Below are positions 11,543 to 23,230 of a stretch of DNA of 64,000 nucleotides, piece after piece; the stretch's first letter is position 1; every line of letters starts with the position of its first letter. Source of the DNA: Mya arenaria (Eukaryota; Mollusca; Bivalvia; Myida; Myidae). The position numbers and the translations under genes are program-made. The stretch covers positions 9,059,937 through 9,123,936 of the forward strand of contig NC_069133.1 in assembly GCF_026914265.1 (NCBI RefSeq). The letters run 5' to 3'. A model generated the notes under the pieces. The model did no database searches and was not told where the DNA came from. It saw nothing but the letters and a program-made list of their open reading frames with translations.

Positions 11543-12824
11543 TAATCAGATTTCTCTCCCTTACCTTTGTAAAGAAAGAAGTGGGAAATCTCAAGCTTGA
11601 TTGATTGTCGTGCACAGTTGACGTCTACAGAGATGTTGGTTTTACTTTGTTTTAGAAAACTTGATTGTTTTACTTGGAATCGGATGTTCTGATGGCTAGT
11701 ATTGATTTGCATTTGTTGTCTTTTGTGTTTGTCTTGGGTTAGCAATGTATTGGAATGATCATTATTTCATTCAGCTGCATTTATTTAGTTTTGCCATGTA
11801 TTTTCACGACATCAGCAGATTTTGTATTTAAAACGAAATCGCAGTTCCATGACATTCTTTGAGCCTCTTTCCATATACTAGTATATGTGGTTTTGGTTAC
11901 AGTTGGTAACATGCATGGATAACAGAAGCCATCGCGGGAGAACGAGGGAGTAGGAGTGTTATAACCCATAAATCAGTAAGTTCCCTGTCAATGTTTTGTT
12001 TTAGTATGTACTGTGTTGTTGTTGTTGTTGTTGTAATCGCTTGTATTATATATGTGTTTTATATGCTTTAGCCATTTAATTTAATCTGCCACTGCACACG
12101 ATTAAATCATATAAGATAATTAGACTGTTTACGATATTAAGACAGCTAAACTTATAAACATGTTATTATTCATTATCTTATGATTGTTTATATTTATATT
12201 TTCAGGACGCTCCGATATTATATTAACATTGAATAATGTTGAATATAGAGATATTGAAGAACACTGTGTTTGTTTTTTGAACTATTAAACTGCTACATAT
12301 GGTAACCTGGACATATAGACCCACCCTCGCTCAGGACTTATTCTCATCTTAAAACTTAGAATAACCTAGAAAGCAACACTAAGTAAATAAAAGGTTTAAA
12401 ACTGTTACAGCGTTTGTTACCTACGTGGTGTCAGGAAATGGACGTTATGTGGTATGGATAAACACTTGAATTAAAAGAGATGCAAAACATGTTCCTTTTT
12501 ATGAAATATCGGATATACACTTTTAGCCTTTAATTTGAAGGGGACACGCAAGATTATATCCGAGGAATATCCTTATTTATTTTATGCTTTCCGGTGGTTT
12601 ATAGAGATTTATCTGTAAGAAAAATGTTATTTCACTGTTCCAAGCAGTTATAGTTTACCTTGGTTTTATTATTATTTTATTTGTTGTAACGGAATAAAAG
12701 AAATAATTTTGTTTTAGTTGTATATGTATTTATTCAACCACGGCATTATACATACGCATTGTGGCGAATTTTATATATTATTATTATTATTATTTTAATA
12801 TTAATCGTCAAAATAACAACATTG
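11543..12824. other. Intergenic, no gene seen
   Basis: It contains a short (TTG)n run near 12012-12033 and otherwise no recognisable feature. Confidence 0.5.
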
Positions 12825-13063
12825 TGATGTAATGTACTTTATCGCATTGAAACGGAAAACAATAGACAATGTTGTTGACGGTTGACGTTCCCTTGTATTG
12901 GCCACTAGCAAAATTGTCTTGTTGACAAGAGCTGTTTGAGTATTAAAAGCGACAAAAGTCCACCTTATCCTATATTGTAACATGAAAAGCATTTGTATGT
13001 GTGGTGAATATACTGTGCAGAAAAAAGACTGTATTCGGCCAAAAATAACATGCACACATTTCA

Positions 13064-14368
13064 TTACCCTTTTCTAAGCCATTTTAGCATTGTTTTCATA
13101 TCTCCTAATATTTGTTTAAACTGAGGGTCAAGACAGCCGTACACAAAAGGGTTGATAACATGGTTTTTGAACACAAGCCTGAAAAAGAAGAAATACACGG
13201 CCTTCTCATAGTCATTCAAACTCTTTAAGATACCTCGTGTTATAAAATCTAATAATGTCATATACATAATTGTTGTGATAATGAATATGATTGTCAGAAC
13301 GAACATAATGTACGTTTTCCGGCGAATGCGATTCGCTTTTTCTCGACGTCGACGCCGTACCTGTTGTATATGACGTTCTTCCGACGTCCAAACCTCGCAA
13401 GTTGTTTCGGCGTCCAAGACACAAACATCAATGACCGCAACCGATTCGCTATCATGTGGGGACCTCATTTCCGTTATGCTGAACTCTATCGCTGATTCAC
13501 CGTTTCTGGTCGATACGTCAGAATTAGTTATCTCGGGTTTTTTATATGATTCTGCTTGCGACCTTGACGACTTGCTGACCATTGGCGGGCCCGAGCGTTT
13601 GCTCCTCCCGGCGAATTTGCGATCGAAAATGAGTGTCTTTGCTACCAGTATATAAAGAACGAGCGTGATTACCAGGCATATCCCAAGTATAACCTCCACT
13701 GATGTAGCGATTACAAACAGATGTCTACTGTCAACATAACGAGCATCCTTTCCACAGATAGTGACGGTAACGTTTCTTCCGTTGTATAACCTAACGTCCT
13801 GGTGGATTCCCCAGAGAAACCAGCTCGGGAGTGAAATTATGAATGCCGCGCCGTAGATCGCCCCGCACATGATAATCGCGTGTCGAGGCCTGATCTGCCA
13901 TCCGAATGGCGCACAAACCTTCCGGTAGCGATCGACGGCGATTGTGCACAGACAAAACGCCGCCCCTGACACCATGAACACATTGAAAAAGGACTTGACC
14001 TTGCAGATGGTTGGAAATGGGTACATGTACCAGTATTGCTGCGTGAGAATCTCCCCAGGCATCGTGGTCAGCGTGCTTATAACGTCCAGAAAAGCCAAGC
14101 ACAGCACGAAGTACCGGAAGTTACAGTCATGGTAACGCTTTATAAACATATACAATACCAACAGATTGCCAAACAGTCCAAGAACTATTTCAATTCCAAC
14201 AAAAACCGTCACGGGTGTGACAGCCCTTTTTAATTCGCCATTCAGTTGGTCCAATAATTCACTCTCCGTCGCATGAGATAGTCTCGTGCCGTTGCCAGCA
14301 TTAGAGAGGTTATTAACAGTATGGCCAAAACTAATAGTACTTGTAGGCATGTGGCTATCAACCATCAT
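13064..14368 (-). CDS. Rhodopsin-like (class A) orphan GPCR, intact copy
   Basis: A 434-residue receptor in one uninterrupted exon. Visible parts are an N-terminal tail with an NGT sequon (residue 26), TM1 about 53-76 with GN, TM2 about 86-107 with LAFLD, TM3 about 123-145 followed by DRY (146-148), TM4 about 164-186, TM5 about 217-246, a long basic third loop (about 247-352) ending in an Arg-rich stretch, TM6 about 353-378, TM7 about 389-410 with NPFVY (406-410), and a short C tail. C122 and C205 can form the usual TM3-ECL2 disulfide. TM6 has no CWxP motif and no proline, which is unusual for class A. The overall style is that of invertebrate peptide-type receptors, but the ligand cannot be inferred. 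The start has two adjacent Met codons. It is a tandem paralogue of 2142-3464. Confidence 0.9.
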   Translation of the reverse strand: MMVDSHMPTSTISFGHTVNNLSNAGNGTRLSHATESELLDQLNGELKRAVTPVTVFVGIEIVLGLFGNLLVLYMFIKRYHDCNFRYFVLCLAFLDVISTLTTMPGEILTQQYWYMYPFPTICKVKSFFNVFMVSGAAFCLCTIAVDRYRKVCAPFGWQIRPRHAIIMCGAIYGAAFIISLPSWFLWGIHQDVRLYNGRNVTVTICGKDARYVDSRHLFVIATSVEVILGICLVITLVLYILVAKTLIFDRKFAGRSKRSGPPMVSKSSRSQAESYKKPEITNSDVSTRNGESAIEFSITEMRSPHDSESVAVIDVCVLDAETTCEVWTSEERHIQQVRRRRREKANRIRRKTYIMFVLTIIFIITTIMYMTLLDFITRGILKSLNDYEKAVYFFFFRLVFKNHVINPFVYGCLDPQFKQILGDMKTMLKWLRKG

Positions 14369-14560
14369 TATTTAACTTTTTTTTAAAACATTGCTCCACT
14401 ATTGAAAAAATGTCGATCAAAACTTAAATTAATTAAAGCAATCACATCATAACTAACAACTTTATTATCCATCTTTTGAATGATGCGTTGTCTATTTTCT
14501 ACTTGTGGTAAATATTGCTTTTAAAAAGTATAACGATTGCGGTTCTTATTGTAACATGAG
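14369..14560. other. 5' flank of intact GPCR, paralogous to 3465-3700
   Basis: Same landmarks as the flank of copy 1 (ATTAATTAAA, CACATCATAACT, GCGGTTCTTATT). No clear core promoter motif was identified. Confidence 0.55.
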
Positions 14561-17469
14561 TAAGTGAACCAAGCGGATGTACACTTTTTAATCATTCATG
14601 GCACAACTGACACAAAGAGTATAGCTTTTTTTTTTCTTTTGGCTTCTTAACCTTTTGATTGTATAAAAGCTATATTGATTGGGCTTCAAATAAATAGTCA
14701 CACAGCAATTATTTAATACGCTTTGCAGAAGTAATTTTCCTGTGGCTTCTTGCGTTTCATTTAGTTTCTGAGTATGAATTACAATACTTGTATTGCCAAG
14801 TCACCTTAAATCCACTGTTTCGAAATTGATCTCCATTAATCAGCAGAAATTTGAGTTTTCTCGGTTGCAACACAAAGTTGTAACTTTTTGTAAATTGTGA
14901 CTCCGACTATGTCCTACCCGACAGTTACGATTGCTCGGTATATAAACAGAGGAAGGGTTCACTTTCTGTTATTTATGCTATAATTTCGCCTCACAAGATG
15001 GAAGAGCTTTCTCTGTAAAAGCCTATAACCTCTGACTTTCAGTTATACTCACTATGACCCACAAGCTAGCTGAGCTCTCTCTCTTCGCAAGAACGTAGAA
15101 GCTATGACTTATCTAAAATCAAAGCGCTGATAGCGCTGCACGAACAGGGTTTTAAACAGGTTTTCACCATTATGATTCACGATCATGTGTATATTAATAA
15201 GGTGCTGATATGTTGCACAGTGAATCTAAGAGTCCCCGTGTAAACCAACCACAGGGGCCGCCCCAGGTTTATTGAAGCATAATGGTAAATGACAAATTAA
15301 TATTTTATTGACAATAAACTTAATGTCGCTGTGTAACCAGGTAAACCAGGATGGAGAATGCAACCAATCACAGCATAAGCCTCAATCTTATGGGGTTATA
15401 AGTTAGACTTGCCAAGGATTTATTAACCAGAGAAATAAAATAGAAATCGTTGATCATCCAGTGTGAATTTAAAAGATACACTAAAACCGTTTCCGGTTGG
15501 TAATTAGATGTAGGCATAAACAAAGACTACACTAATTATAAAATTGAAAACGATCCTTTTCAGGGACACTGTTAAAATTTTAAATAGTATTTTAGAATGA
15601 TATATACACTGATTTACATAAAAAATGGATTCTCACCCGGGAGGAACGATAAATAGATACTATGCAACGGCTGGTGAATTATTGAAACAGCATACAAAGT
15701 CCACGAAGCCTTACTCCCCGTAAATGTGTGGGGTTTAATAAAAGAAAATGAAAATATAAAAAGGGTGAATGCTTGTGCTATTCCCAACCAAGAAAATGAA
15801 ATATAAAATAACCAAACTTTACTCATTAGCAAGAGTTTGCCTATGTTTGCGTTATTATTCAAAATCAACTTCGAAAATACAACAGATTAAAAACAAATAG
15901 TTTCTTAATTAAAATGATCAAAATTAAAATAATTGCTTTCAAACAATTGAAAATGAAACACCTAAAAAGGTTATTAAATCCTTGATATTTTCTTAAATTT
16001 ACACCAAACCAGCAAAAAAAATAAAACATAATTCATTTCAATGAAATGACATTTTCAAAAAAACAAAACAAAAAAAAACATCCGTCTATACGTACACTTT
16101 TAACAGAAAATAAAATAAATTAAACAAAAAAAGTCTTAAAAAATCCTTAAGTTCAAAACTTTTTTTTCTTCTTTGACTTTATGGTCAGCAACTCTCTTCT
16201 ATTTCTATATCGTCAGCACTTTAGAACATGCCTGTCAAAATGCCACGTGATCAAATAACGACTGTTGATTGGATGCGGGCGATCACGTGATATTTTAAGC
16301 GGGGAAACTGTGCGCAGGGGATGAGATCATTGTGTCACGTGATGGAATAATGCGCTTTTAGTGGATAGTAGTTCTTTGTTTACGTTTCGATGTTCATTCA
16401 TTTTTGGGCGCAGGGATACTACTTTAATATTATCTTTATCTAAGTTCAACAAATTAAATGATTAAAATAGCTATTGCGATATGATTGCTTCTTGCGTTGT
16501 CAAATCTAGCTCGGTTATTGTTAACATAGCTTGCAATTTACATAGGCATTTTCAACCCTGTTCAACAAGTCCCTTTATCGTATGCCTTAACTTCAACGCG
16601 GTCCACTCGTCAGCTATTATCAAAACAATGCGTCAAACTGGGCTTTTCAGCAAAGTCGGCTATTTTAAAAAAAAGTGACTACAAAGTTCAAGTGAATTTA
16701 ACAAAATGTTCCTCTTTTCAGTAGTCTGAAGTGGCATCCAGAATGTAAACGTTACCAAAAACTTGATCTCTTAGCGTTGGAAAATGCTATATGAAATGGT
16801 TTAACTTACAATTACAATTTCAATTAACCATTTATATAATTCTGAAAGTATTTCTATCAATCAAAATTGATTATTCGCCCAATTAATACCATAAAGTTTT
16901 ACGTTTCGTTATTGGCAGTTGTTTTTCAAATGCACTATTGGCAATGACTATCGAATTAAAAAGGGGAACAACTTTGCAAACGGGTAAAACTTCGTAGCAC
17001 TATTCTTAGCCTTTTTTTACTTGATCCGGTGTTCAAAATGTACTAAATCAATTCAATAGCTAAATAATACTGAGTTTGAAACTGATTAACACAAGTATTT
17101 CAATATGCACAGAGTGCTTACGCAAATTTAACGTTATAGAAAATATACAGGGGAAGTTTGTCGATTTCATTGTAAGATCATATAATATTTCGCGAGTGTC
17201 ATAGAAAAATATATTTTCACGAGTGGTGAAGATAATTTGATATGCCGATACCCTTGGGACGCCTCTAACGCAATGTTTTGACAGCTGTTTATTTCCGGCT
17301 CGTAGAGAAATAGTTCTCCAAGAGTTTTTTATTGTTTATTATTTACTCGTGTTTAAGTGCAAACTAGTGATCATTCATCGATGAGCTTTTATTAATGCAT
17401 CTAAATTATAAATAATAACCGTAAATGAAAGTATTTTTAAATTGAACTGGGCATGAAAACATGGCGAAA
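14561..17469. other. Intergenic region upstream of the intact GPCR
   Basis: No coding segment is supported. A cluster of E-boxes at 16242-16345 is listed separately. Confidence 0.5.
16242..16345. promoter_or_regulatory. Cluster of three CACGTG E-boxes with a CCAAT box
   Basis: CACGTG occurs at 16244-16249. The 8-bp palindrome TCACGTGA, the form preferred by MITF/TFE and USF proteins, occurs at 16283-16290 and again at 16335-16342. An inverted CCAAT box (ATTGG) lies at about 16267-16271. Three E-boxes within 100 bases in AT-rich DNA is unlikely by chance. The nearest recognised gene is the GPCR 1.9 kb away on the minus strand. Confidence 0.4.
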
Positions 17470-17960
17470 ATAACACTGGTCGCCATTTACTGAATGAAAA
17501 ATGAAAAGGTCGAACGTGTTAATAAAACAATGTGAATAAACATTGGATTTAAAACACTTTCCCAAGTTTTGTGCTTTATGGGACGTGGAAATTCAATCAC
17601 CAATTACTGTCAGAGAGCAGTCTGATTCGCCTGTTTTCGTGATAAAGAGTGATTACCACGCTTGGTTATTGACAATATTTTAGGCGGGTTGGGTAAACAA
17701 AAATCGTATCGTGAATTTTCCGAGAAGTTCACACTACAAAGTCATACAGTTTAATACGATAAATTGATAGATAATATAACATCGTACTTATGTTCGAGCG
17801 GCTGTTTTCGTTTGTAATGTGTTTTGTACGAACGCCAATGTTCAAACATTCAGCTTCAAGATAAAAACATGTAAGAAAAACGGGACAACTCTTTTTCTAA
17901 AAAACGCTAAGTTATATGTAAAAGCAAAAAATCTTTATTTAAATTGACGCAACCTCTCTT
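17470..17960. repeat. Duplicated flank block, copy 2 (pairs with 1-480)
   Basis: Partner of 1-480 in the same orientation, and probably part of the tandem GPCR unit. It ends shortly before the minus-strand LINE fragment. Confidence 0.6.
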
Positions 17961-18041
17961 AATATTAAATTATTTTTGGTAATATTTACTGGTTCAAATG
18001 TAAGTTTAGTTCTGATCAATGGGACATAACTGCCCTTGATT

Positions 18042-19215
18042 TTAAAAGTGGTGATTGAAGTTGATATTTACTGACCGAACGATTCCAAAGCTGTTGTAGA
18101 ATACATGTAGATTATTCCAGGTTGTAAATAGTTCTCTGACCATTGGAAAAGACGCCCTGTTATACCACTTTTTGTTACTTAAATAAAAGACCACGATGCC
18201 AGACTCTATCAAAAGCTTTGGATATATCACAGAATACTGCCCTGATTTCTTCTTCTTCATCGAGGGTTTGACAAAAAGAATGATACACGGATACTAGTTG
18301 GTTGCCAGTCGAATCTTTCGGGACAAACCCATATTCGAGAGTCGTTATAACATTGTTTTGAGTGATGAAGTTGAAAACATGTTTATGAATAATGCGTTGA
18401 AGAACGCTCAGCAGGGAAATGGGTCTGTAGTTGCTGACGTCCTGAGGGTCGTTTTTTTTAAAATAAAATGTACTGACATGCGCGAGTTTCCATTGGCGAG
18501 GAACGTTCCTTGTATGCAACGAGTAATTCAATAGACAGTTTTCTTGAGCTTTCCTTCAATACAACACCATTAAATAGGTCAGGATCCAAAAATTCACCCC
18601 TTTTTTAGAATACGAAGGCAATCTTCAACTTCAAGTTGAGCCATTTCAGTAGAAGATAGAGTAGGTGAGTTGGTGTGTACTGTGAAGGAAGGAACATGGT
18701 GATTTGTATTTTCAAGACTGCTTTTTGATTGAAAGAAAGTGTTAATAATGTTTGCTTTGTCCAAGATGTCTTCATACAGCTAATTGTTGTGTCTGAGTGA
18801 CGGAATGCTGCGTGTTAAATTATGTGTGATTTTTATGAGTTTCCAGAAATATGTGGATTGGTTTGAAGGATCACGCAGTGCTTCTCCTAGTTTGTTAAAG
18901 TGATCTTGTTTTGCTGAGCGTGTAAGTGTGTTTGTTTGGTTTCGTATGCGTTTGAAGGTGGACATGTATATAGGGGTGTCTGTATGGTTTGCTAGTTTGT
19001 TATCTCACTTCCTTCTGTGAATTGATTTACTTATTTCATTGTGGGACCAAGGAGGATCTGAATGGTAACATTCGCGAAACAACAATATTAGCTGGTTTGT
19101 AAAACTTGACGTGTACACATCTTATTAGGATCAATACATGAATCCCAGGTAAAATCTGCAATAAGAACACGCAGGCGTTCATAATTACCTTCCGGGTGTT
19201 TACAAATTAACCTCT
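18042..19215 (-). mobile_element. Decayed LINE fragment (linker plus RT N-terminal half)
   Basis: Reading the minus strand from high to low coordinates gives the endonuclease-RT linker (GNYERLR near 19190, PPWSHNEISKSIHRRK near 19040, FKRIRNQ and PSLRHNN near 18790). The reverse transcriptase follows with NYRPISLLSV, LEYGF and FCDISKAFDRVWHRGLL near 18190. After that the frame shifts and SGITGRLFQWSENYL continues near 18150. The catalytic ADD box and the 3' end are missing, and several stops and frameshifts are present. The motif order resembles CR1/Jockey-like LINEs, but the clade is not certain. Confidence 0.8.
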
Positions 19216-19664
19216 TAAAGGTAAGATTGATAGGATCTGCCCCTCGTGTAATATCTTGGAAGTTGAATTCCACTACCTTCTTGAATGTAGCATGTATGCA
19301 GCATTAAGACAAAGATTCATTCCTCAATAGTATTGTCGACACCTAAGTATGTTTAAATCAATTGAATTATTTATGTCAAGGAATTTGATCATAATTAGAG
19401 ACATTGCTGTGTATGTATATTCAGCTTTGATATTGGAAACCAGCATACTTTGTAACTCGTCAATTCTTCAATGTATAAAAAGGAAACTTACCAATATTAA
19501 TATACCTTAATAATACATTTATTAATTTACATTTGGTATTACTGATCTTTCGATCGCCATGTATTTCATGAACTTTTTATATTTCTGCAATGATCATGGG
19601 TCATTTTGAACTAATTCATTGAGTGTATATCATGTGATTTGAAATATACGCCTGTTCTGTTCTA
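19200..19664 (+). mobile_element. 3' end of a second TTCTG-tailed LINE copy
   Basis: The plus strand encodes a knuckle ICPSCN...EFHYLLEC near 19215-19300, then LRQRFIP and FKSIELF. This is the same C-terminal architecture as the LINE ending at 11542. An in-frame stop and an upstream stop show it is dead. It ends in TGTTCTGTTCT at about 19652-19662, matching the pentamer tail of the larger copy. It abuts the opposite-strand LINE fragment near 19.2 kb; the exact junction cannot be placed by eye. Confidence 0.7.
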
Positions 19665-19721
19665 CTATTATAAAGACTTTGGAATATGAACTTAAGATAC
19701 ACAAACGATTTGGAAGCATTG

Positions 19722-19890
19722 AGTTTGGTTTGTGGTCACCAAGCCGGACAAGTGGGTTTCCTCCGGATGTTCCGGTTTCCCCCACAACACAATACCACAT
19801 TATCGCGTAACCTCGTGCCAAAGAGCTATTGATATTAGCTACTTGTTTCACGATCGTTGTAAAATAAATAGTTTTAACTAAGGAAGGATC
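19722..19890 (+). mobile_element. SINE-like repeat with conserved core, copy 1
   Basis: It is nearly identical in arrangement to 42712-42890: GAGTTTGGTTTGTGGTCACC, GCCGGACAAGTGGGTTTCC, a pyrimidine-rich CCCCCACAACAC, GCGTAAC.TCGTGCCA and an AAATAAA-type end. The GGGTTTCCTCCGG part resembles a conserved domain met in many invertebrate and fish SINEs (from memory, unverified). No Pol III head is visible, so it is probably 5'-truncated. Confidence 0.55.
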
Positions 19891-20318
19891 TTTAAGATGC
19901 AGTTTAATAAAAATAAATGTGTAATTGTTTTTGAACAATTCGCTTATCTTAAATATTCTTCCTTAGCTTTTGTTTATATTAAATTCATCTTCTAATTGTT
20001 TTATGACCACACATGTCATAGGCCCTTCTAACAGCATTTATATATTCATATGTAAGATCTGTCATGAGTCGTCATATAATACACACATTTACTCAACGAG
20101 TTCAACAATTTTCTTAGAAATCGAGCCGTTTGCGAGTTCATTAACATATTTTCTAAACGAGATGAGTTCAGTTGTGTATAATATAATGACGAGTGACAGA
20201 TTCTTTTTATCACACGTTGTTTTTTTCAGTATTAAATAACAAAAGGACCTACCTGCTGATGAGACAAATGCCACAAACTGACACTGCAACGTCATCTCCC
20301 GCGCTACATGCATTGGAT

Positions 20319-20320
<2 letters not shown>

Positions 20321-20377
<57 letters not shown>

Positions 20378-20385
20378 GTCATCAT

Positions 20386-20430
<45 letters not shown>
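20321..20430. repeat. (ATC)n microsatellite
   Basis: About 36 trinucleotide units with two imperfections. It reads as Asp, Met or Ser homopolymers in different frames, which are not genes. Confidence 0.95.
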
Positions 20431-20863
20431 TTTGAGTGAATAATATGAACATAAGTACGTTTGACATTATCATGTGACGAAATTATTAGTTGTATGGAGC
20501 CTCCGTCGTTCGTTACTTCCCTTTGTTTTGGTAACGCCGATACAGTTAATACATAGAGTTATTTCAGGATGACTTGTGGGTAATACAGATGTTTTCAATA
20601 GTCTCTTTGGTAAAAAAAATAGACAGCAGAAATATGAATAACATCCTTAAAACAGCAATCATACGGCGTTTCAGTGAAATCAAACGCCTCATTAATTGGG
20701 TACATCATTATTCAAGAAGCTCAATAAAATGTTAGACCTTTTGGAAGACCCACTGTTCATAATATGGAATTGAATTTTGGAGCATTATATTTCAGAGAAT
20801 AAGTTATGAAGTCTAGTGGTAAGAATAAGATTGTATTTAGCTTTGTCAGTCAAGAGATATTTA

Positions 20864-21192
20864 TGCACCAGTCAATTGCAACCACGCCCCCCCCACTTCC
20901 GGGTCCGGGGAATAGCGGGGCCTTTGACTTTCGGCCCAGTCAACCCCCGGTAAAATCCCCGCCCTGTGGTGTCAAACTGCTGGTAAAATCCCTGCCAAAA
21001 GTCCCCACACCCCAGGGGAACCCTAGGTTAGGCCCATTCACCGCTATTTTTAGCGCGAAAACAAAACCACCACAGTCACTCGGCACTGCAGGGCCCCATC
21101 GAAGGTGAAAACACGGCCCATTTCCGCCGCTATCCTCGGTATGCCCCTGGACCTGGAAAGTGGTGGGGGCGTGTTTACAATTGACTGGTGCA
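20864..21192. mobile_element. MITE family A, copy 1 (GC-rich, TTA-flanked)
   Basis: The terminal inverted repeats begin TGCACCAGTCAATTG and end CAATTGACTGGTGCA. They are flanked on both sides by TTA (20861-20863 and 21193-21195). The interior is GC-rich and imperfectly palindromic (GGTCCGGGGAATAGCGGGG and similar). There is no transposase. The three-base TWA duplication suggests a PIF/Harbinger-type partner, which is an inference. Other copies lie at 45472-45790 (opposite orientation) and 61620-61921. Confidence 0.85.
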
Positions 21193-21930
21193 TTAGGGTC
21201 TAAGGATTACAAGAATTTGGAATAAGAAATAGAGAAACTAGTCAGTTCCATACAAAGCTGCCATGTAATATTTCTGGAGACCATTTCAGGGGATTTTGAC
21301 ATATTTTTCGAATTCGAAGAGATTGTTACATAAGAACAGATTTATTTTATATCGCTAACACGCGAGCATCACTTTACCTTCTATTACATTCTAAGTACAT
21401 GTATTTAATTAATACTTCTATATGAATCACTTGTATTTTTATGAGACACTGTGTTGATTACATGTTATATACACATATTCCACAAAAAGCAATTTCAAAC
21501 AAAAAATATATATAATAACCAATATAATGGGCTTACCGATAAATAAACTTATCTACTTACTATCAGAAATGATCACTTTCAGACTAGTAGAGAAAATGGA
21601 ATAAATGTTTTCAATCTTGGGCATTTCTTCAATTTCCAATATAGTCGTAATTGTTTGCCTTTGATCATGATAAAAACTAAATGTATACTTTTTGTGTAAA
21701 TGTTGATAAACATGTTTCCTTTTGGCATTTATCAAAACAAACATCACCATTGTAATTCATAAAGTCATTTTCTCCCGTGTAGCAGGAGTAGAGTTGTTTG
21801 ATTATGCACCAGTCAATTGTAACCTAAATTTATTTGGTTTAAGGGGTTGGTTATATGGGGGGTTGTGGTACTCTCTCAAGAGCATTTTAACATGTCTAGA
21901 CCAAATTGGTGCATATTTTGCGAAAGTATC
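21193..21930. other. Non-coding stretch with a solo MITE end
   Basis: ATGCACCAGTCAATTGTAAC at about 21804-21823 is an isolated terminus of MITE family A with no partner nearby. Nothing else is recognised. Confidence 0.55.
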
Positions 21931-22046
21931 TTGAGCGCCAAGCAGAAATGCTTACCTTCAGTCTTAAGAAAACGGTCCTTAGCATCCAGTTCGAGTCAAC
22001 GTGGAATGCGAGCCAAGCGAGTTCGGGCAAACGGGGTTCGACTGTA
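21931..22046. mobile_element. Right half of a Tc1/mariner-like MITE
   Basis: It matches the right half of the element at 53395-53573: CTTACCTTCAG, TTAGCATC.AGTTCGA, GAGCCAAGCGAG, ACGGGGTTCGACTGTA. The 53-bp satellite begins 30 bases later. Confidence 0.6.
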
Positions 22047-22075
22047 CAGAGAAACGACAGAACTCATGTGTATAC

Positions 22076-23076
22076 AAGGAATGTTCAATGGTGTGTGTAC
22101 GTGTGCGCCTTTATTACTGTGTCCACACAAGGAATGTTCAATGGTGTGTGTACGTGTGCGCCTTTCTTACTGTGTCCACACAAGGAATGTTCAATGGTGT
22201 TTGTACGTGTGCGCCTTTCGAACTGTGTCCACACAAGGAATGTTCAATGGTGTTTGTACGTGTGCGTCTTTCGAACTGTGTCCACACAAGGAATGTTCAA
22301 TGGTGTGTGTACGTGTGCGTCTTTCTTACTGTGTCCACACAAGGAATGTTCAATGGTGTGTGTACGTGTGCGTCTTTCTAACTGATTCCACACAAGGAAT
22401 GTTCAATGGTGTGTGTACGTGTGCGCCTTTCTAACTGTGTCCACTTAAGGAATGTTCAATGGTGTGTGTACGTGTGCGCCTTTCTAACTGTGTCCACACA
22501 AGGAATGTTCAATGGTGTGTGTACGTGTGCGCCTTTCTTACTGTGTCCACACAAGGAATGTTCAATGGTGTGTGTACGTGTGCGCCTTTCTTATTGTGTC
22601 CACACAAGGAATGTTCAATGGTGTGTGTACGTGTGCGCCTTTCTAACTGTGTCCACACAAGGAATGTTCAATGGTGTTTGTACGTGTGCGCCTTTCTAAC
22701 TGTGTCCACACAAGGAATGTTCAATGGTGTGTGTACGTGTGCGCCTTTCTTACTGTGTCCACACAAGGAATGTTCAATGGTGTGTGTACGTGTGCACCTT
22801 TCTTACTGTGTCCACACAAGGAATGTGCAATGGTGTGTGTGTACGTGTGCGCCTTTCTAACTGTGTCCACACAAGGAATGTTCAATGGTGTGTGTACGTG
22901 TGCGCCTTTCTTACTGTATCCACACAGGAATGTTCAATGGTGTGTGTACGTGTTCGCCTTTCTAACTGTGTCCACACAAGGAATGTTCAATGGTGTGTGT
23001 ACGTGTGCGCCTTTCTAACTGTGTCCACACAAGGAATGTTCAATGGTGTGTGTACGTGTGCGCCTTTCTTACTGTG
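22076..23076. repeat. 53-bp satellite, about 19 units
   Basis: The unit begins AAGGAATGTTCAATGGTGTG, continues TGTACGTGTGCGCCTTTCTT and ends ACTGTGTCCACAC. Copies are nearly identical apart from T/A and C/T variants. One unit has an added GT (near 22830) and one has lost two bases (near 22925). Because 53 is not a multiple of three and the unit lacks stops in any forward frame, all three frames stay open for hundreds of bases. Those frames are repeat artefacts, not genes. Confidence 0.95.
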
Positions 23077-23106
23077 CCCTAACAGTGTGCCTCTAAACAG
23101 AGTTTA

Positions 23107-23230
23107 TACAGTAAAACTGCGATCGTTCGAACTAACCGACTAAAATGAAAACTTTGGTCTTTCGAAACATCGGATCACTCGAGTTTTAGCACGTGTTCCT
23201 GCATCTTCGAGCGATCGCAGTTTTACTGTA
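23107..23230. mobile_element. Short Tc1/mariner-like MITE, 124 bp
   Basis: Its ends are perfect 19-base inverted repeats, TACAGTAAAACTGCGATCG, extending imperfectly to about 27 bases. A TA dinucleotide at each end fits a TA target duplication. There is no coding content. Confidence 0.75.

Noticed and set aside
13791-14102. 103-residue frame overlapping the intact GPCR
   Set aside because: Shifted-frame shadow of the receptor coding sequence.
20321-20430. Poly-Asp, poly-Met or poly-Ser proteins
   Set aside because: Encoded only by the (ATC)n microsatellite.
20806-21108. Proline-rich open frame
   Set aside because: Lies in the GC-rich interior of MITE family A; similar frames in the other copies are not conserved as protein.
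21847-23143. Several long overlapping frames encoding Cys/Val-rich repeats
   Set aside because: They are the same 53-bp satellite read in three frames; no codon bias or splice support.
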